A DNA stretch of 64,000 nt from Halanaerobium praevalens DSM 2228 (GCF_000165465.1 NC_017455.1:2046001-2110000), one strand, 5' to 3'; shown: positions 36,660 through 49,410, numbered from the stretch's first letter. Made by a program: numbers and translations. Notes: generated by a model from the sequence alone, not told the origin.

Positions 36660-38708
36660 TTAAATTTTAAACTTATTTGAGATCTCAGCTAATTCTTCTG
36701 CCATTTCAGTTAATCTCTTAGCAGATGATACTATTTCTTCAGTTGAAGCAATCTGTTCTTCACTAGAAGCTGCAACCTCTTCCGAATTACCAGCAAAATC
36801 CTGACTGATTCGGTTAATTTCATCTACCTGAGATTCAATTTCTTGACTAGTATCAGATGCCTGCTTAATATTTTCAACACTATTAAAGATAATATTGATT
36901 AGCTTATCAATCTCTTCACTGATTCGATCAAAGATCTCTCCATTTTCATTAATCTTAGCAGAACTTTGATTAACTCGGTCAGTACTTTGATCCATTTGAT
37001 CAACAGCCAAATTAACATCTTTTTGAATAGCACTAATTAATTTAGCAATATTTTCAGTAGCTTTAGAAGATTCTTCAGCTAACTCTCTAATTTCATCAGC
37101 AACTACTGAGAAACCACGTCCAGCTTCACCAGCTCTAGCAGCCTCAATTGCTGCATTTAAAGCAAGTAAATTAGTTTGACTAGAAACACTATTAATTAGC
37201 TGCACTATTTCTCCAATTTCTTCAGAACGCTGACCTAATCTTTCAATAACATCACTAACTTCTTTAGTATCTTTTTCAACTTTAGCAATCTGATCAATAG
37301 ACTCATCAATTGATTTTTGACCAGTTTCAATTTCTTCTAAAACCTCACTTGAAACTTGATTCATATCTTGAGCTTGATCTTCTACTGATTTAACTTTAGA
37401 TCCCAATTCATTTATATTTTTAGTTGCAGCATCTAATTTAGCTGATTGACTTTCAGCTCCATTTGCCACACTCTGAATTGCAATTCCTACTTCTTCAGCT
37501 GCTGTACCAACTTCATCTCCAGAAGCAGATAATTCTTCACTATAAGCTGCAACCTGTTGGGCCATTGACTGAATTTGCCCAATAATTTCTCTTAAATTAT
37601 CAGTCATATTCTGTAAAGAAGAACCTAAACGGCCAAATTCATCTTCACGTTTTACAAATACTTCTGGAAGCTCAGCATTTAAGTTACCATCAGCTACTTT
37701 TTCTGCATGTGAGACAGCCATAGTTAAATAATTAAGCACTAATTTTTTAATAATAAAGTAAATTATCAATAAGAAAATCAACATTGTGATTACAGAAATA
37801 ATAGAAGAATTAATTACACTTTGAGTAATTCCCAATTCTGACTCAGGTAAAGTTAAAATTAACTTTAAACCACTATCTCCTACTTCCTGATAAGAAAGCA
37901 AATAATCTTCTCCATTAATTTTAGTACTAATTAAACCTGGCTCATTAGCACTAATAATTTGATCTCCTACTGCTGCTAAAGAACTTTGAGAAGCAGTTAT
38001 TTTAGTTTCCATTGGTTTATTTATATTCTGATTAACAATAAAGTTACCTTGGTTACTGATCACAAAGGCCTGACCATTTTCCCCAATTTCAAGCCCACCT
38101 ACATATTCTTTCATATTTGCTAGTCCGATATCAAGTGTAACAACTCCAATAGCCTCATTATTTCTTCTAACAGGAGAAGAAACAGTAATCATTGGCACAC
38201 CTGAGATTGGATCAGTATAAGGTTCTGACCAAACTGATTCTTGACCTAAACCATCTTGATACCATTCATATTGAAAATAATCTCCATCTTGATTACTGTA
38301 TTCCCATGAAACCTGAATGGAATTGTTTTCTAAATATAAAAATGGTCCATAATATTCTTGATCCTCTACATACTCACCGGGCTCCATCCAAACCCCACCA
38401 CCAACAATTAAATCATTACTCTGCATTATATCTTCAAAAAAATCAAATAATAAATCTTGATTATTACTTTGATCATTAACAATCAAAGCAGCAATATTTT
38501 CAGATCCTGTCTGGCTTCTTGTAAATTCATTGTTTAAATAACTAGATTCAGCCCTCATTTTCTCGTGTAGATAATTCTCAGCCTCACGCCTCATATTATC
38601 CCCATAATAACTACTACTAATATAAATTTGAACCCCGAATATAATAACTCCTGCCACAACTAAAAAAACCATCAATTTCGCAAATAAACTCTTTTTTAGT
38701 ATATTCAC
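36660..38708 (-). CDS. Methyl-accepting chemotaxis protein with a double-Cache sensor
   Basis: This 682-residue receptor has a membrane helix (about 8-28), a large extracytoplasmic dCache domain (about 30-285; [37 protein letters not shown]), a second membrane helix (about 290-312), HAMP (about 313-370) and a signalling domain whose tip is [20 protein letters not shown]. The GTG at 38708 follows GGGGAGA by seven bases; a GTG nine codons earlier lies upstream of that site. dCache domains often bind amino acids or other small molecules directly; the ligand here is unknown. No sigma-28 promoter is obvious. Confidence 0.94.
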   Translation of the reverse strand: MNILKKSLFAKLMVFLVVAGVIIFGVQIYISSSYYGDNMRREAENYLHEKMRAESSYLNNEFTRSQTGSENIAALIVNDQSNNQDLLFDFFEDIMQSNDLIVGGGVWMEPGEYVEDQEYYGPFLYLENNSIQVSWEYSNQDGDYFQYEWYQDGLGQESVWSEPYTDPISGVPMITVSSPVRRNNEAIGVVTLDIGLANMKEYVGGLEIGENGQAFVISNQGNFIVNQNINKPMETKITASQSSLAAVGDQIISANEPGLISTKINGEDYLLSYQEVGDSGLKLILTLPESELGITQSVINSSIISVITMLIFLLIIYFIIKKLVLNYLTMAVSHAEKVADGNLNAELPEVFVKREDEFGRLGSSLQNMTDNLREIIGQIQSMAQQVAAYSEELSASGDEVGTAAEEVGIAIQSVANGAESQSAKLDAATKNINELGSKVKSVEDQAQDMNQVSSEVLEEIETGQKSIDESIDQIAKVEKDTKEVSDVIERLGQRSEEIGEIVQLINSVSSQTNLLALNAAIEAARAGEAGRGFSVVADEIRELAEESSKATENIAKLISAIQKDVNLAVDQMDQSTDRVNQSSAKINENGEIFDRISEEIDKLINIIFNSVENIKQASDTSQEIESQVDEINRISQDFAGNSEEVAASSEEQIASTEEIVSSAKRLTEMAEELAEISNKFKI

Positions 38709-38945
38709 AGAATCTTCTCCCCTCTTGAAATCCACTTTTTTAAAATAAAAGTAATATTAAATTAATGATAACATAACTTTAGTTTGCTCACAAGTCAGAG
38801 TTAACAATTTTCTACTTTTTTTGACAAATTAAAACAAATTATTTTTATTTTTTGTAATTTTCAGATATTTAAAACTAAAATTTTTGAGGATGAAAATAAA
38901 TTATTCTTTTTTAAATTAATATATTTTCACCCCCAAAGCTTTTAA

Positions 38946-39587
38946 TTAATCACTTAGATAACGATAAATGGTTGCATCTGAAGTATATAATCTATTTGCC
39001 ACTTTAGAAACAGAATTTTTAAGTAAAAAGACTCCTTTTTCATCAAGCGTTTTGGTTATATTCTTTTTTTCATCAGCTGTCATTCTTTTGGGATGGACCT
39101 CTGAATTGCCAATAGAATTTTCAATAATTGAATCAATTAGTTCTTCAATCGAAGACGTAAATTGTTCTGAATAATCATTATTAGTTTCTGCTTTTTCTAA
39201 TTCAGAACTTTGACCAATAAAAGAATCTAAAAGATCTCTTGCTTCAACAAATTTACTCACATCTATATTTATACAAAGCATACCCACAACTTTTTTATCT
39301 TTTTTAATAAAATAGGTAGATGATTTAAGTTTTTTACCGGCAAAGGTTTTACCAGTATAATTAGTTAAATAACCATTTTCTAATTTTTCTTGGTCTTTTA
39401 AAACATTTAGAGCTAAATCAGTTAAGGAATCACCAACCTTACGTCCACTAATCTGACCATTTTCAATAGCAATTACAGAATTTTCAAAATCTTCTAGATC
39501 GTGAAGTACTATTTCACAGTTTTTTCCCAAGACCTCAGCTAAAAATTTAACTAATGGTTTATACCGTTCAATACATTTTAGACTCAA
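38946..39587 (-). CDS. YheO/DauR-type transcriptional regulator (PAS-like plus HTH)
   Basis: This 213-residue regulator has a YheO-like PAS domain (about 5-120; CEIVLHDLEDFENSVIAIEN, GKTFAGKKLKSSTYFI) and a C-terminal helix-turn-helix (about 160-213; VFLLKNSVSKVANRLYTSDA followed by TIYRYL). The family includes DauR, which controls D-arginine catabolism. Relatives often sit beside ridA and amino-acid lyase or transporter genes, as here. It has its own promoter and probably regulates the upstream symporter, desulfidase and tyrosine phenol-lyase genes. The effector is unknown. Confidence 0.88.
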   Translation of the reverse strand: MSLKCIERYKPLVKFLAEVLGKNCEIVLHDLEDFENSVIAIENGQISGRKVGDSLTDLALNVLKDQEKLENGYLTNYTGKTFAGKKLKSSTYFIKKDKKVVGMLCINIDVSKFVEARDLLDSFIGQSSELEKAETNNDYSEQFTSSIEELIDSIIENSIGNSEVHPKRMTADEKKNITKTLDEKGVFLLKNSVSKVANRLYTSDATIYRYLSD

Positions 39588-39685
39588 TTTTAATCCTCCT
39601 TTGTTTTTCTTATTTATTATTTGATTTAAAATAGATTATTTAAACTTATAATTAAAAGGAGCCAAAAAATAAATAGCGAAAATTT

Positions 39686-39714
39686 ATTATATCATTATCT
39701 TAAGCAAAGAGCAA
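39686..39714 (-). promoter_or_regulatory. Sigma-A-type promoter of the YheO/DauR-type regulator
   Basis: TTGCTC-N17-TATAAT on the minus strand, about 100 bases upstream of the start. The -35 overlaps the base of the preceding terminator hairpin. Confidence 0.6.
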
Positions 39715-39755
39715 AAGCTCTAAAAAAATTAATTTTTACTAATAGACTTTTGCTC
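39706..39755 (-). terminator. Possible terminator after the DAACS symporter
   Basis: GAGCAAAAG (39755-39747) pairs perfectly with CTTTTGCTC (39717-39709), followed by a short TTT. The loop is long and AT-rich, so this call is moderate. Confidence 0.45.
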
Positions 39756-39770
39756 CTGGAATAAGTTATT

Positions 39771-40934
39771 TTATCTCTTCTTATTTAAACCGCTAAGCAT
39801 CAAAGCAATAGCACCATCACCAGTTATATTACAAGCTGTCCCAAAACTATCTTGAATAGCAAAAATTGTTAAAACTAGGCCAACTCCTGTTTGATCAAAA
39901 CCTAAAATTCCTGTTACTAAACCCAAAGAAGCCATCACTGTTCCTCCAGGAACTCCTGGAGCACCAATTGCAAAAATACCTAATAATAAAGCAAACAAAA
40001 ACATTGTAGCTAATGGTGGTACACTTCCATATAAGACTTTAGAAATAACCATTACAAAAAAAGTCTCGGTCAAAACTGAACCACAAAGATGAATTGTAGC
40101 TCCTAAAGGAATTGCAAAATTTGTTATTTCTTTATCTAAAACTTTAGATTTTCCAGCTGATTTTAAAGAAACAGGTAAAGTAGCAGCACTAGACATTGTC
40201 CCTACAGCAGTTAAATAAGCAGGTAAATAATGTTTTACAACTTCTAATGGATTTTCACCTGAGATAAGTCCAGCAATAGAATAAAGTACAGTTAACCAGA
40301 TAAAATGCCCAACTAAAACTAAAATAATCACTGTTAAGAAAACAGGTAAATGTTCAGTTATTGTTCCTTCATAAGCAAGTTCAGCAAAAGTTGTAGCAAT
40401 AAAAAATGGCAAAATCGGTATAATTATTTTCTCAACTAATTTTAAAATCATAGCTTGAATCTCATCTAATAATGAAGCAACTTTTTCAGCTTTTGTCCAA
40501 GCAGCAGCTAAACCAACAAATAAAGCAAGAACCAAAGCACTCATCACAGGCATTATTGGTGGAATATCAAGTTTAAATATAATTTCAGGTAACTCTCTTA
40601 GTGCTTTTGTTTCTTCTGTTATATGTAAGTACGGAATAATTAAACTACCTGCTAAAATAGAGAACATCGCAGCTCCAACCGAAGATAGGTAAGCAATAGA
40701 AACAGCCTGCCCTAATAACTTACTTGCTTTTTCTTGTAATTTAGTAATTGAAGGTGCTATAAAACCAATTATTACTAAAGGAACTGAATAAAAAATCAAT
40801 TGTCCTAAAACATATTTAATAGTTGATATAATCTGCATTAAACCCTGTTCTACAAAAACCCCCAAAATAACACCAATAGTAACCGCTATTAATAATCTAA
40901 AAACTAAATGATCAGTAATTTTTTTCTTTTTCAT
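39771..40934 (-). CDS. Dicarboxylate/amino-acid:cation symporter (DAACS family)
   Basis: This 387-residue inner-membrane transporter has about eight hydrophobic segments and family features in its second half: the serine-rich loop TAVGTMSSAATLPVSLKSA, NFAIPLGATIHLCGSV, and the late ion/substrate-site stretch QDSFGTACNITGDGAIALML. DAACS members import glutamate, aspartate, serine or C4 acids with Na+ or H+. Its position 18 bases after a desulfidase/serine-dehydratase-like gene suggests serine, cysteine or a similar amino acid. The ATG at 40934 follows GGGGG by eight bases. Confidence 0.9.
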   Translation of the reverse strand: MKKKKITDHLVFRLLIAVTIGVILGVFVEQGLMQIISTIKYVLGQLIFYSVPLVIIGFIAPSITKLQEKASKLLGQAVSIAYLSSVGAAMFSILAGSLIIPYLHITEETKALRELPEIIFKLDIPPIMPVMSALVLALFVGLAAAWTKAEKVASLLDEIQAMILKLVEKIIIPILPFFIATTFAELAYEGTITEHLPVFLTVIILVLVGHFIWLTVLYSIAGLISGENPLEVVKHYLPAYLTAVGTMSSAATLPVSLKSAGKSKVLDKEITNFAIPLGATIHLCGSVLTETFFVMVISKVLYGSVPPLATMFLFALLLGIFAIGAPGVPGGTVMASLGLVTGILGFDQTGVGLVLTIFAIQDSFGTACNITGDGAIALMLSGLNKKR

Positions 40935-40951
40935 GCTCAAAACCCCCTTTT

Positions 40952-42226
40952 TTAATTAGCTTGCATTACTTTTAAAATAGCCTGATCTGTTTCTATCATT
41001 CCTGGCTGACAAACATAGGCTAAATTATCAATTAACTCTTCAAAACTAGCAGCTAAAATTCCATCTTTTTGAGGCACAGCTTTACCAGCAATGGCTAATT
41101 TAGCTGCGATAATACTCCAGTCAACAGCTGTAGCTACTTTGTAAGCACAACCTTCTTTAGCTCCATCACATACAATCCCGGTTAAAGAACCTAAAACATT
41201 TAAACTAGCTGCCAAAATTTCTTTTTCTCCACCTCCTAACAAATAAACAGTGCTGGCACTTACTCCAACACCAGCTGCCACTGCCACTCCACACATAGCA
41301 GAAAGGCTGCCAGTAGCCGTTTTAATATATAATGTTAATAAATTGCTTAAAGCTAGGGCTCTCAGCAATTTTTCATGACTAAGGTTTTTTGCTTCTACAA
41401 CTACTGCATTTGTAATAAAATTAACAACTCCTTGATTCCCACTACCTGCACTAGTCATAATTGGGAGTTTACTGCCATTCATTCTTGCTTCAGAAGCAGC
41501 TGCAGCCTTCATTTTAGCTTTTGCTAGCAGATTATCATTTAAAAATCCACTTGCTATCAGCTCTTCAAATTTACTGCTCAAACTATTTTCGGTTTTTAAG
41601 CCTTCAGCAGCAACTTTCAAATTCATATCTACTCCCTCTTGCAAAAACTCTATTTCTGCTAAAGGAACTTCTTTAATATAAGTTAAAATATCGGCTAAAG
41701 AAAAATCTAAAATTGCTCCAAAATCATTTTTGCGATCAACCTCGATTTGATAAGTTTCAAATTCCAAATCAGCTTTTATTTTTTCAGTTTTAACTACATT
41801 TAAATGATTATCGATAATAATTACTCTGGCTTTTTCAGCAGCACTTAAAACCCTTGTTTCAATATAAATACCATTAACTTCTTCCATCACTTTTAAATTA
41901 ATTAAACCAGAATCAATAATTGCTTGCGCTTTTTTGATATCAGCTTCAGTTACATTTTCAATTACTTCTAATTCTTTTTTATAATCTCCCCTTACTAAAC
42001 TCAAAGCTGCAGCCATCATTGGCCCCTTATAATTTGTTCCCGGAATTCCAACTCGAGCCGCATTTTTATAAATATTAAGACTAACCATAATTTCTACTTT
42101 TTCAATTTCAGAACTTAATTCACTTTTGGCTTTAGCCAAAGCATAAGCAATTGCAATTGGCTCAGTACAACCTAAAGCAGGTCTAACACTTGCTTTTAAT
42201 AATTTAGTTAATTCTCTGTTTTTCAT
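40952..42226 (-). CDS. L-cysteine desulfidase / L-serine dehydratase-like protein (CyuA/UPF0597 family)
   Basis: This 424-residue protein matches the CyuA (YhaM/UPF0597) family along its length. It has the N-terminal RPALGCTEPIAIAYALAKA and TSAGSGNQGVVNF, and three C-terminal cysteine positions (MCGVAVAAGVG, CDGAKEGCAYKVAT) that fit the iron-sulfur cluster ligands of the family. Members split L-cysteine, and sometimes L-serine, into pyruvate, ammonia and sulfide, through 2-aminoacrylate. It lies in the same unit as a DAACS symporter, giving uptake plus degradation. RidA encoded nearby could clear the aminoacrylate. Confidence 0.88.
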   Translation of the reverse strand: MKNRELTKLLKASVRPALGCTEPIAIAYALAKAKSELSSEIEKVEIMVSLNIYKNAARVGIPGTNYKGPMMAAALSLVRGDYKKELEVIENVTEADIKKAQAIIDSGLINLKVMEEVNGIYIETRVLSAAEKARVIIIDNHLNVVKTEKIKADLEFETYQIEVDRKNDFGAILDFSLADILTYIKEVPLAEIEFLQEGVDMNLKVAAEGLKTENSLSSKFEELIASGFLNDNLLAKAKMKAAAASEARMNGSKLPIMTSAGSGNQGVVNFITNAVVVEAKNLSHEKLLRALALSNLLTLYIKTATGSLSAMCGVAVAAGVGVSASTVYLLGGGEKEILAASLNVLGSLTGIVCDGAKEGCAYKVATAVDWSIIAAKLAIAGKAVPQKDGILAASFEELIDNLAYVCQPGMIETDQAILKVMQAN

Positions 42227-42265
42227 AACTATTAACTCCTATTAAAATTATTTTAAACCAACAAA

Positions 42266-42317
42266 CAAAAAAGCTCCATCTCAGATCAATATAATTATTA
42301 AAAATGAGATGAAGCCT
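42266..42317 (-). terminator. Terminator between the NhaC-type antiporter and the desulfidase gene
   Basis: GGCTTCATCTCA pairs with TGAGATGGAGCT around an AT-rich loop and is followed by TTTTTT on the minus strand. Confidence 0.85.
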
Positions 42318-42367
42318 ACTACTATTATTCTTTAAGAACTACTATTTTCCTTTTAATAATTATAAAT

Positions 42368-43813
42368 TTACTTAGAAACTGATTGTATTTCTTCTAAATT
42401 ACTTCTATCAGATACTATTTCTTTACTTTCATCCAATTTGAAAACTGCTATACCTAAAAAGGCATAGATAATCGAAATTATTGGTGAAATAAAGGGAGTA
42501 AAGGTATAAGGAATATAACCTAAGCCGATATCTAAAATATTTTGAATATAAACTGAAACAACTCCCCAAGGTAAAACAGCACAACCTAAAGTTGCAGCTG
42601 ATTCTAAAGTTCTAGATAAAACATTTGTCTTAATATTCATCTCTCTATAAGCTGGAGCTAATGTTCTACCTGGCAAAAGCATTGAAACCATCATTTCTCC
42701 AGTAGCTAAAAGCATTAAATAGGCAGAAAATAAAGTAGCCAAAATTAAATTTCTAGGATTTTTAATATATTTCATTACATGATTTAAAATGACTTCTAAA
42801 ACACCTATTTTTTCTAAAATTCCTCCCATAGCTGTAGCAGCCATTATAATAGCTACTGTACTCATCATACTATTTACTCCACCTTGAGTTAAAAGACCAT
42901 CAATTAATTCAACTCCTGTATTACTCGTATAACCATTTGCAGCTACATTAATTAATTGATTAAGACTAGCACCTTGAGTTATGACTGCAAAAATACTAGC
43001 AGTTAAAAAACTAGCTGTTAGTGTTTTAATCGCAGCAGTTTTGTTTAGAGATAAGATAATTACTATAACTGGTGGAATTAAGGTCCATAAAGAAATATTA
43101 TAATTATTTTGAAGAGTAGTTAAAATTGTTTCAACAGTTTGGATATTTTCACCTGCTGTGGCAGCTATCCAATTACGTCCTATAAAAGTGTAAATAGCTA
43201 AACTAGTTAAGGCGGTAGGGATAGAAACATACATCATAGAACCAATATGATCAAATAATGTTGTGTCACTCATAGCGGCAGCAAAATTAGTAGAATCTGA
43301 CATCGGAGATAGTTTATCACCAAAAATAGAACCTGAAACAACAGCACCAACTGTAATCGGCACTGGAACTCCTAATCCTTCAGCTACTCCAAGCATTACA
43401 ATCCCCATTGTTGCAATAGTACCAAAAGAACTACCTATCAATAAAGAAGTTATTGTACAGAGCAAAAAAGCACTAGGTAAAAATATTTTTGGAGATAAAA
43501 AAGTTAAACCATAATAAACCATTGTCTGAATTGTTCCACCTAAAATCCAACTTCCGACTACCATTCCAATCATAATCAAAATCATCAATACACCAAGACT
43601 ATTACTTACACCACTTATCATACCTTTTTGAATATCTTTCCATTTATACCCAAGGTATGTTGCAAACATGGCTGCAGTAATAGCACCTAAAACCATCGCT
43701 GTTTCTAAAACTAAAGCAGTATTGATACTAATTAGGATTATTAAAATAACCAAGGCTAAAGCAAAAATAGATTCTTTGAAAGTAGGTTCTCGCTTTTCCC
43801 TATCTTCTACCAT
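42368..43813 (-). CDS. NhaC-family Na+/H+ antiporter or exchanger
   Basis: This 481-residue membrane protein has about eleven hydrophobic segments and NhaC-family motifs such as GTIATMGIVMLGVAEGLGVP, GAVVSGSIFGDKLSPMSDST (the signature ion-binding region) and a C-terminal TLGCAVLPWGVVSVYIQNIL. Biochemically known members exchange Na+/H+ or malate/lactate. In amino-acid loci, relatives may serve as amino-acid exchangers. Immediately following tyrosine phenol-lyase, it could import tyrosine or support it with a Na+ gradient; that is inference. An intergenic hairpin separates it from tpl. Confidence 0.9.
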   Translation of the reverse strand: MVEDREKREPTFKESIFALALVILIILISINTALVLETAMVLGAITAAMFATYLGYKWKDIQKGMISGVSNSLGVLMILIMIGMVVGSWILGGTIQTMVYYGLTFLSPKIFLPSAFLLCTITSLLIGSSFGTIATMGIVMLGVAEGLGVPVPITVGAVVSGSIFGDKLSPMSDSTNFAAAMSDTTLFDHIGSMMYVSIPTALTSLAIYTFIGRNWIAATAGENIQTVETILTTLQNNYNISLWTLIPPVIVIILSLNKTAAIKTLTASFLTASIFAVITQGASLNQLINVAANGYTSNTGVELIDGLLTQGGVNSMMSTVAIIMAATAMGGILEKIGVLEVILNHVMKYIKNPRNLILATLFSAYLMLLATGEMMVSMLLPGRTLAPAYREMNIKTNVLSRTLESAATLGCAVLPWGVVSVYIQNILDIGLGYIPYTFTPFISPIISIIYAFLGIAVFKLDESKEIVSDRSNLEEIQSVSK

Positions 43814-43877
43814 TATTGTATACCCCTCTCGCTATATTTGCATTTTTCTTATTTTTCAGATTTTTTTAATTTTTAAT

Positions 43878-43908
43878 AGAAGCAGCCCTAATCTTAAAGG
43901 CTGCTTCT
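43878..43908 (-). terminator. Intergenic hairpin between tpl and the antiporter
   Basis: AGAAGCAGCC (43908-43899) pairs with GGCTGCTTCT (43887-43878), a perfect 10-bp stem with no T run after it. It is probably an mRNA-stabilising or partial termination element. Confidence 0.55.
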
Positions 43909-43933
43909 ACTAATTTATAATTGGTTTAATAAA

Positions 43934-45725
<1,792 letters not shown>

Positions 45726-45825
45726 TATAAGCCCTCCTTTTTAAATTTAATTAGAAGATTACTATAGGTTTTCTTCCTGTAGTTAATAATTTTTTAACTA
45801 TTTAATGATTATTTTTTATTATGTT

Positions 45826-45868
45826 AATAACTTATTATTATAATAACTTATTATTATTAAAATGTCAA
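45826..45868 (-). promoter_or_regulatory. Sigma-A promoter of ridA-tpl with two tandem 16-bp repeats
   Basis: The minus strand reads TTGACA-N17-TATTAT (45868-45840). Two perfect, adjacent copies of AATAACTTATTATTAT (plus strand, 45826-45841 and 45842-45857) cover the -10 and most of the spacer. This looks like a regulator binding site. The surrounding 307-base gap 45726-46032 otherwise holds an AT-rich leader and the hairpin after the third MCP. Confidence 0.65.
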
Positions 45869-45939
45869 CAGTTTATTTAAAATATTTAGAAAATTTAATT
45901 CATTGAGATAATTAGAATAAATAAGCTAGCCTAAATAAG

Positions 45940-45981
45940 TTAATCCCTGCTCAAGCCAATTTTGGCCGAAGCAGGGATTAA
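45940..45981 (-). terminator. Strong hairpin after the third MCP
   Basis: TTAATCCCTGCT pairs perfectly with AGCAGGGATTAA (12 bp), with an inner GCCAA/TTGGC stem. There is no long T run, so it may be a terminator or a mRNA-protecting hairpin. Confidence 0.6.
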
Positions 45982-46032
45982 AAGTCATTTGCTTATTCAT
46001 TTTTAATTTAAATGATTTCATTTTCTAGTTAA

Positions 46033-48048
46033 TTAAAAATCAAAACGATTAACAGATTTAGCTAATTCTTCAGCAATTTGAGCCATATTTTTGGCAGAAG
46101 AAATAATTTCTTCTGTGGCAGCAACCTGTTCTGCTGAAGAAGCAGCAACACTTTCTGCATTCGAAGCAGCCTCACGACTAACACTATTAACTTCTCTTAA
46201 ACTATTTTTAACTGTATCACTAGCTGTTTCTACTTTATCTGTCTTCTCATTGATATCATTGATTCCTTCAACTACAGATTCAGAATCATTTTTAATGTCC
46301 TTAAAGACTTTACCAGTATTTTCAATATTATTTACACTTTCTTGAACTTTATTCTGGTTTTTATTCATTTTAGTAACTGCATTTTCTACATTAGACTGAA
46401 CCTTAGCAATTAAATTAGAGATATTATCAGTAGCACTCTGTGATTCTTCTGCTAACTGTCTAATCTCATCTGCAACTACTGAGAAGCCACGACCTGACTC
46501 ACCTGCTCGAGCTGCCTCAATTGCAGCATTTAAAGCAAGTAAATTAGTCTGATCTGCTATTCCCCTAATTAACTCAACAATTTCTCCAATCTCTTGTGAT
46601 AACTCACCTAAGTCATTAATTGTAGAAGCAGCTGCTTCTGTATCTACTTTAACTTCATTAATACCTTGTACAGACTGTTTAACTTGTTCAGTTCCTGATT
46701 GAATATTATTCATTACATTTTTAGTTTCTTGTCTCATATTACTAGCACGCTGAGAAATTTCTCTTAAATAACCTTCTAAATTCTCAAAAATATTTTCAGT
46801 TTCATCAATTTGAGCTGACTGCTCTTCAGCTCCAGAAGCTACATTTTGAATTGAGCGCCCAACATTTTCTGCACTATCTCCCACCTGCTCACCTGCAGCA
46901 GATAATTGCTGACTAGAAGCAGCTACCTGTTCAGCCTGATGTGAAATATCAGCAATAATTGCCATCAAACTATCTCTCATTTTATTTAAAGATTTAATTA
47001 AAAGGCTAAACTCATCTTGATTATTATTATCTGCCAGTTCTGCCTTTAAATTTCCAGCTGCAATTTGATTTGAAAACTCTAAAATAGAATTAATCGGTTT
47101 TAAAATATATTTTTTAAAAGCAAATAAAATAATTAAGCTTAAAACTACTAAGATTATAATTGAAGCAATAATTAATCGCTGAATTATACTATTTGAAGCA
47201 GCTTCAATCTCACTTTGAGGAACACTTGCTAAAATATAGCCTGGGATTTCAGTTAATTCTAAATAAGAAACTAAATAATCTCCAGCTTCAGATTGATATC
47301 TAAAAGAGCGTTCAGTATTATTTTCTAACTTCGAAATACTAAAATTATCTTCAATATTTTCTTTTTCTAATACTTTATCAATTTCTGGATGAGCTATATA
47401 TTGACCATTTTCGTCAACTACATAAGCCTGGCCTGCAGCTCCAACTACAGCTTCATTAACTATATTACTCAGAAAATCTAAATTAACATCTCCCCCCAGA
47501 ATTCCTTTAAATTCTCCATCCATAAATACAGGTAAAGCTATAGTAATAACCTGTTCTCCTGAAGCTGCATCAAGATAAATATCTGTCCAAATAACTCCCG
47601 ATTCTCTCTCAGCTGCCTGATACCAACTACGATCACGAGGATCATAATCTGGACTTAAGCTTGCTTCTGGATAAGGATAATGATTACCTTGAGGACTACT
47701 AAAATATAAGTATTTAAATTGAGGATTAGAATCTACAACTCGGCTAAATATTTTTTTCTTTTCTTCGTAATCTCCTTCAACAACATTTTTATTAGTTGCT
47801 AAAGTCTCCATAACTTTTCTAGTCGCCTTTAAATTACTTTCCACTTCATTATCAACACTTTCAACTGTTTTTAAGTTTCTACTTAAAGCAAGTTGAGTTG
47901 TTTCTTCTTCTACTTTACTGCTAATAAAATAAGTTAAACCGGAAAACGCCAGAATCAAAACTACTACTACTGTCAAAATTGCCTTAACTGAAAGTCGATT
48001 CATAAATGAAATATTTTCTTTTTTTGCTAAATTCTGATTATTTTTCAT
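46033..48048 (-). CDS. Methyl-accepting chemotaxis protein with a dCache sensor
   Basis: This 671-residue receptor has a membrane helix (about 22-42), an extracytoplasmic dCache_1 domain (about 45-285) with [20 protein letters not shown] and [20 protein letters not shown], typical of amino-acid-binding Cache domains. A second membrane helix (about 290-310), HAMP (about 311-365) and a signalling domain with [20 protein letters not shown] follow. It lies directly upstream of the tyrosine/cysteine catabolism genes on the same strand. A link between sensing and amino-acid use is plausible but unproven. GGGGGA precedes the ATG. Confidence 0.94.
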   Translation of the reverse strand: MKNNQNLAKKENISFMNRLSVKAILTVVVVLILAFSGLTYFISSKVEEETTQLALSRNLKTVESVDNEVESNLKATRKVMETLATNKNVVEGDYEEKKKIFSRVVDSNPQFKYLYFSSPQGNHYPYPEASLSPDYDPRDRSWYQAAERESGVIWTDIYLDAASGEQVITIALPVFMDGEFKGILGGDVNLDFLSNIVNEAVVGAAGQAYVVDENGQYIAHPEIDKVLEKENIEDNFSISKLENNTERSFRYQSEAGDYLVSYLELTEIPGYILASVPQSEIEAASNSIIQRLIIASIIILVVLSLIILFAFKKYILKPINSILEFSNQIAAGNLKAELADNNNQDEFSLLIKSLNKMRDSLMAIIADISHQAEQVAASSQQLSAAGEQVGDSAENVGRSIQNVASGAEEQSAQIDETENIFENLEGYLREISQRASNMRQETKNVMNNIQSGTEQVKQSVQGINEVKVDTEAAASTINDLGELSQEIGEIVELIRGIADQTNLLALNAAIEAARAGESGRGFSVVADEIRQLAEESQSATDNISNLIAKVQSNVENAVTKMNKNQNKVQESVNNIENTGKVFKDIKNDSESVVEGINDINEKTDKVETASDTVKNSLREVNSVSREAASNAESVAASSAEQVAATEEIISSAKNMAQIAEELAKSVNRFDF

Positions 48049-48186
48049 ATTTATCCCCCTTTTAAGATTATAATTATATATTAATAATCCAAGCTCAGCC
48101 TTTATTTATCAACTAAAGAAGACTTTAAATATTGTCTTCTCTAGTTAATAAATTTTAGTTTTTAGCCTACTTAAATTAATTGCCTC

Positions 48187-49410
48187 TTATTCCCCTGCTG
48201 CTTTTTGCTTTTGAAAATCACGCACAAAAATCATATTTTCCATTTCAGCTATTGCCTTTGCTAACTGATTATCACTACCATCTGCTTGAGCAGCTTCCAA
48301 ATCTAATTCAATATTTAAATCAGCTTTAATCCCCTTTTGGTGGATATAATTACCAGCAGGAGTATAATAACGAGCAGTTGTTAAACTCACTGCTGAGCCA
48401 TCTTCAAGTGGGACTACAGATTGAACAACTCCTTTACCAAAAGTCGTGGTTCCAATTAATTTGCCACGATTATAGTCTTTAATTGCACCTGCTACTATCT
48501 CTGAGCCACTAGCAGAACCTTTATTAATTAAGACAATTAGTGGTATTTCAGTATCAGTTTCTAAATCTTGATTAACTTCTAAAACTCTTTCAGTCTCATC
48601 TTTTTGTCTCACTGAGACTACAACACCTTCTTCTAAAAATACAGAAGCTACATCAACTGCTTCATTTAGTAGACCACCAGGATTATTTCTTAAATCTAAA
48701 ATAATTCCCTTAGCACCTTGAGCTTTTAAATCCTGCACAGCAGTTTCCACATCACTGCCTACATTTTCTATAAATTGAGCTAAACTAATATAGCCAATTT
48801 GCTCAGTTTTCATCTCAGTTTCTACATAAGATACTTCTATATCTTTTCTAGTTATTTTCTGGTCAAAAGGAGAATCATCTCCCCGATCAATAGTTAAAAT
48901 AACCTCTGTTCCCTCTTCACCCCGCATCATCTCAACTGCTTTTCTTTGTGATATTTCTTCGGTTTCTTGGCCATCTATAGCAGTTATTATATCTCCTGCC
49001 CTCAAACCTGCTTTCTCACCTGGAGTATCTTTGATAGGAGAAACAATTGTTAACTTATTGTCTCTCATGGTAATTACAATTCCAATTCCTCCATAATGTC
49101 CTTCATATTCTTCCTGCATCTCATCATATTCAGAAGCATTCATGAAATATGAATAACGATCTACCTCATTTAACATCCCGTTGATTGCACCCTCAATTAA
49201 GGTTTCAAAATCAACATCTTCTACATAATAATTTTGAAGTAAAAACATTACATCTTGAAAAGCATCTGCTTTAGTATAATCTACTTTCTGCTCTGCTTGC
49301 TTGGAAGAATTAGCAGCTGCTCCGGCTGTGAAAGTTAAAGCGCTGAGCATTAAGACCACTAAAATTAAAATTCCAAATTTGTTAAAAAATTTTTTTCTAA
49401 ATTTATCCAT
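48187..49410 (-). CDS. ctpA: C-terminal processing serine protease, CtpA/S41 family
   Basis: This 407-residue protease has an N-terminal membrane anchor or signal (about 8-30, FGILILVVLMLSALTFTAGA), a PDZ domain (about 100-180; GEKAGLRAGDIITAIDG) and an S41 peptidase domain. The catalytic serine is in INKGSASGSEIVAGAI and the lysine in TTFGKGVVQSV. It acts outside the cytoplasmic membrane, trimming proteins after their C-termini. The ATG at 49410 follows AGGTGGAG by six bases; a TTG eight codons upstream is outside that ribosome site. Confidence 0.95.
   Translation of the reverse strand: MDKFRKKFFNKFGILILVVLMLSALTFTAGAAANSSKQAEQKVDYTKADAFQDVMFLLQNYYVEDVDFETLIEGAINGMLNEVDRYSYFMNASEYDEMQEEYEGHYGGIGIVITMRDNKLTIVSPIKDTPGEKAGLRAGDIITAIDGQETEEISQRKAVEMMRGEEGTEVILTIDRGDDSPFDQKITRKDIEVSYVETEMKTEQIGYISLAQFIENVGSDVETAVQDLKAQGAKGIILDLRNNPGGLLNEAVDVASVFLEEGVVVSVRQKDETERVLEVNQDLETDTEIPLIVLINKGSASGSEIVAGAIKDYNRGKLIGTTTFGKGVVQSVVPLEDGSAVSLTTARYYTPAGNYIHQKGIKADLNIELDLEAAQADGSDNQLAKAIAEMENMIFVRDFQKQKAAGE

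Noticed and set aside
45826-45857. CRISPR-like repeat
   Set aside because: There are only two directly abutting 16-bp copies without spacers, lying over a promoter.
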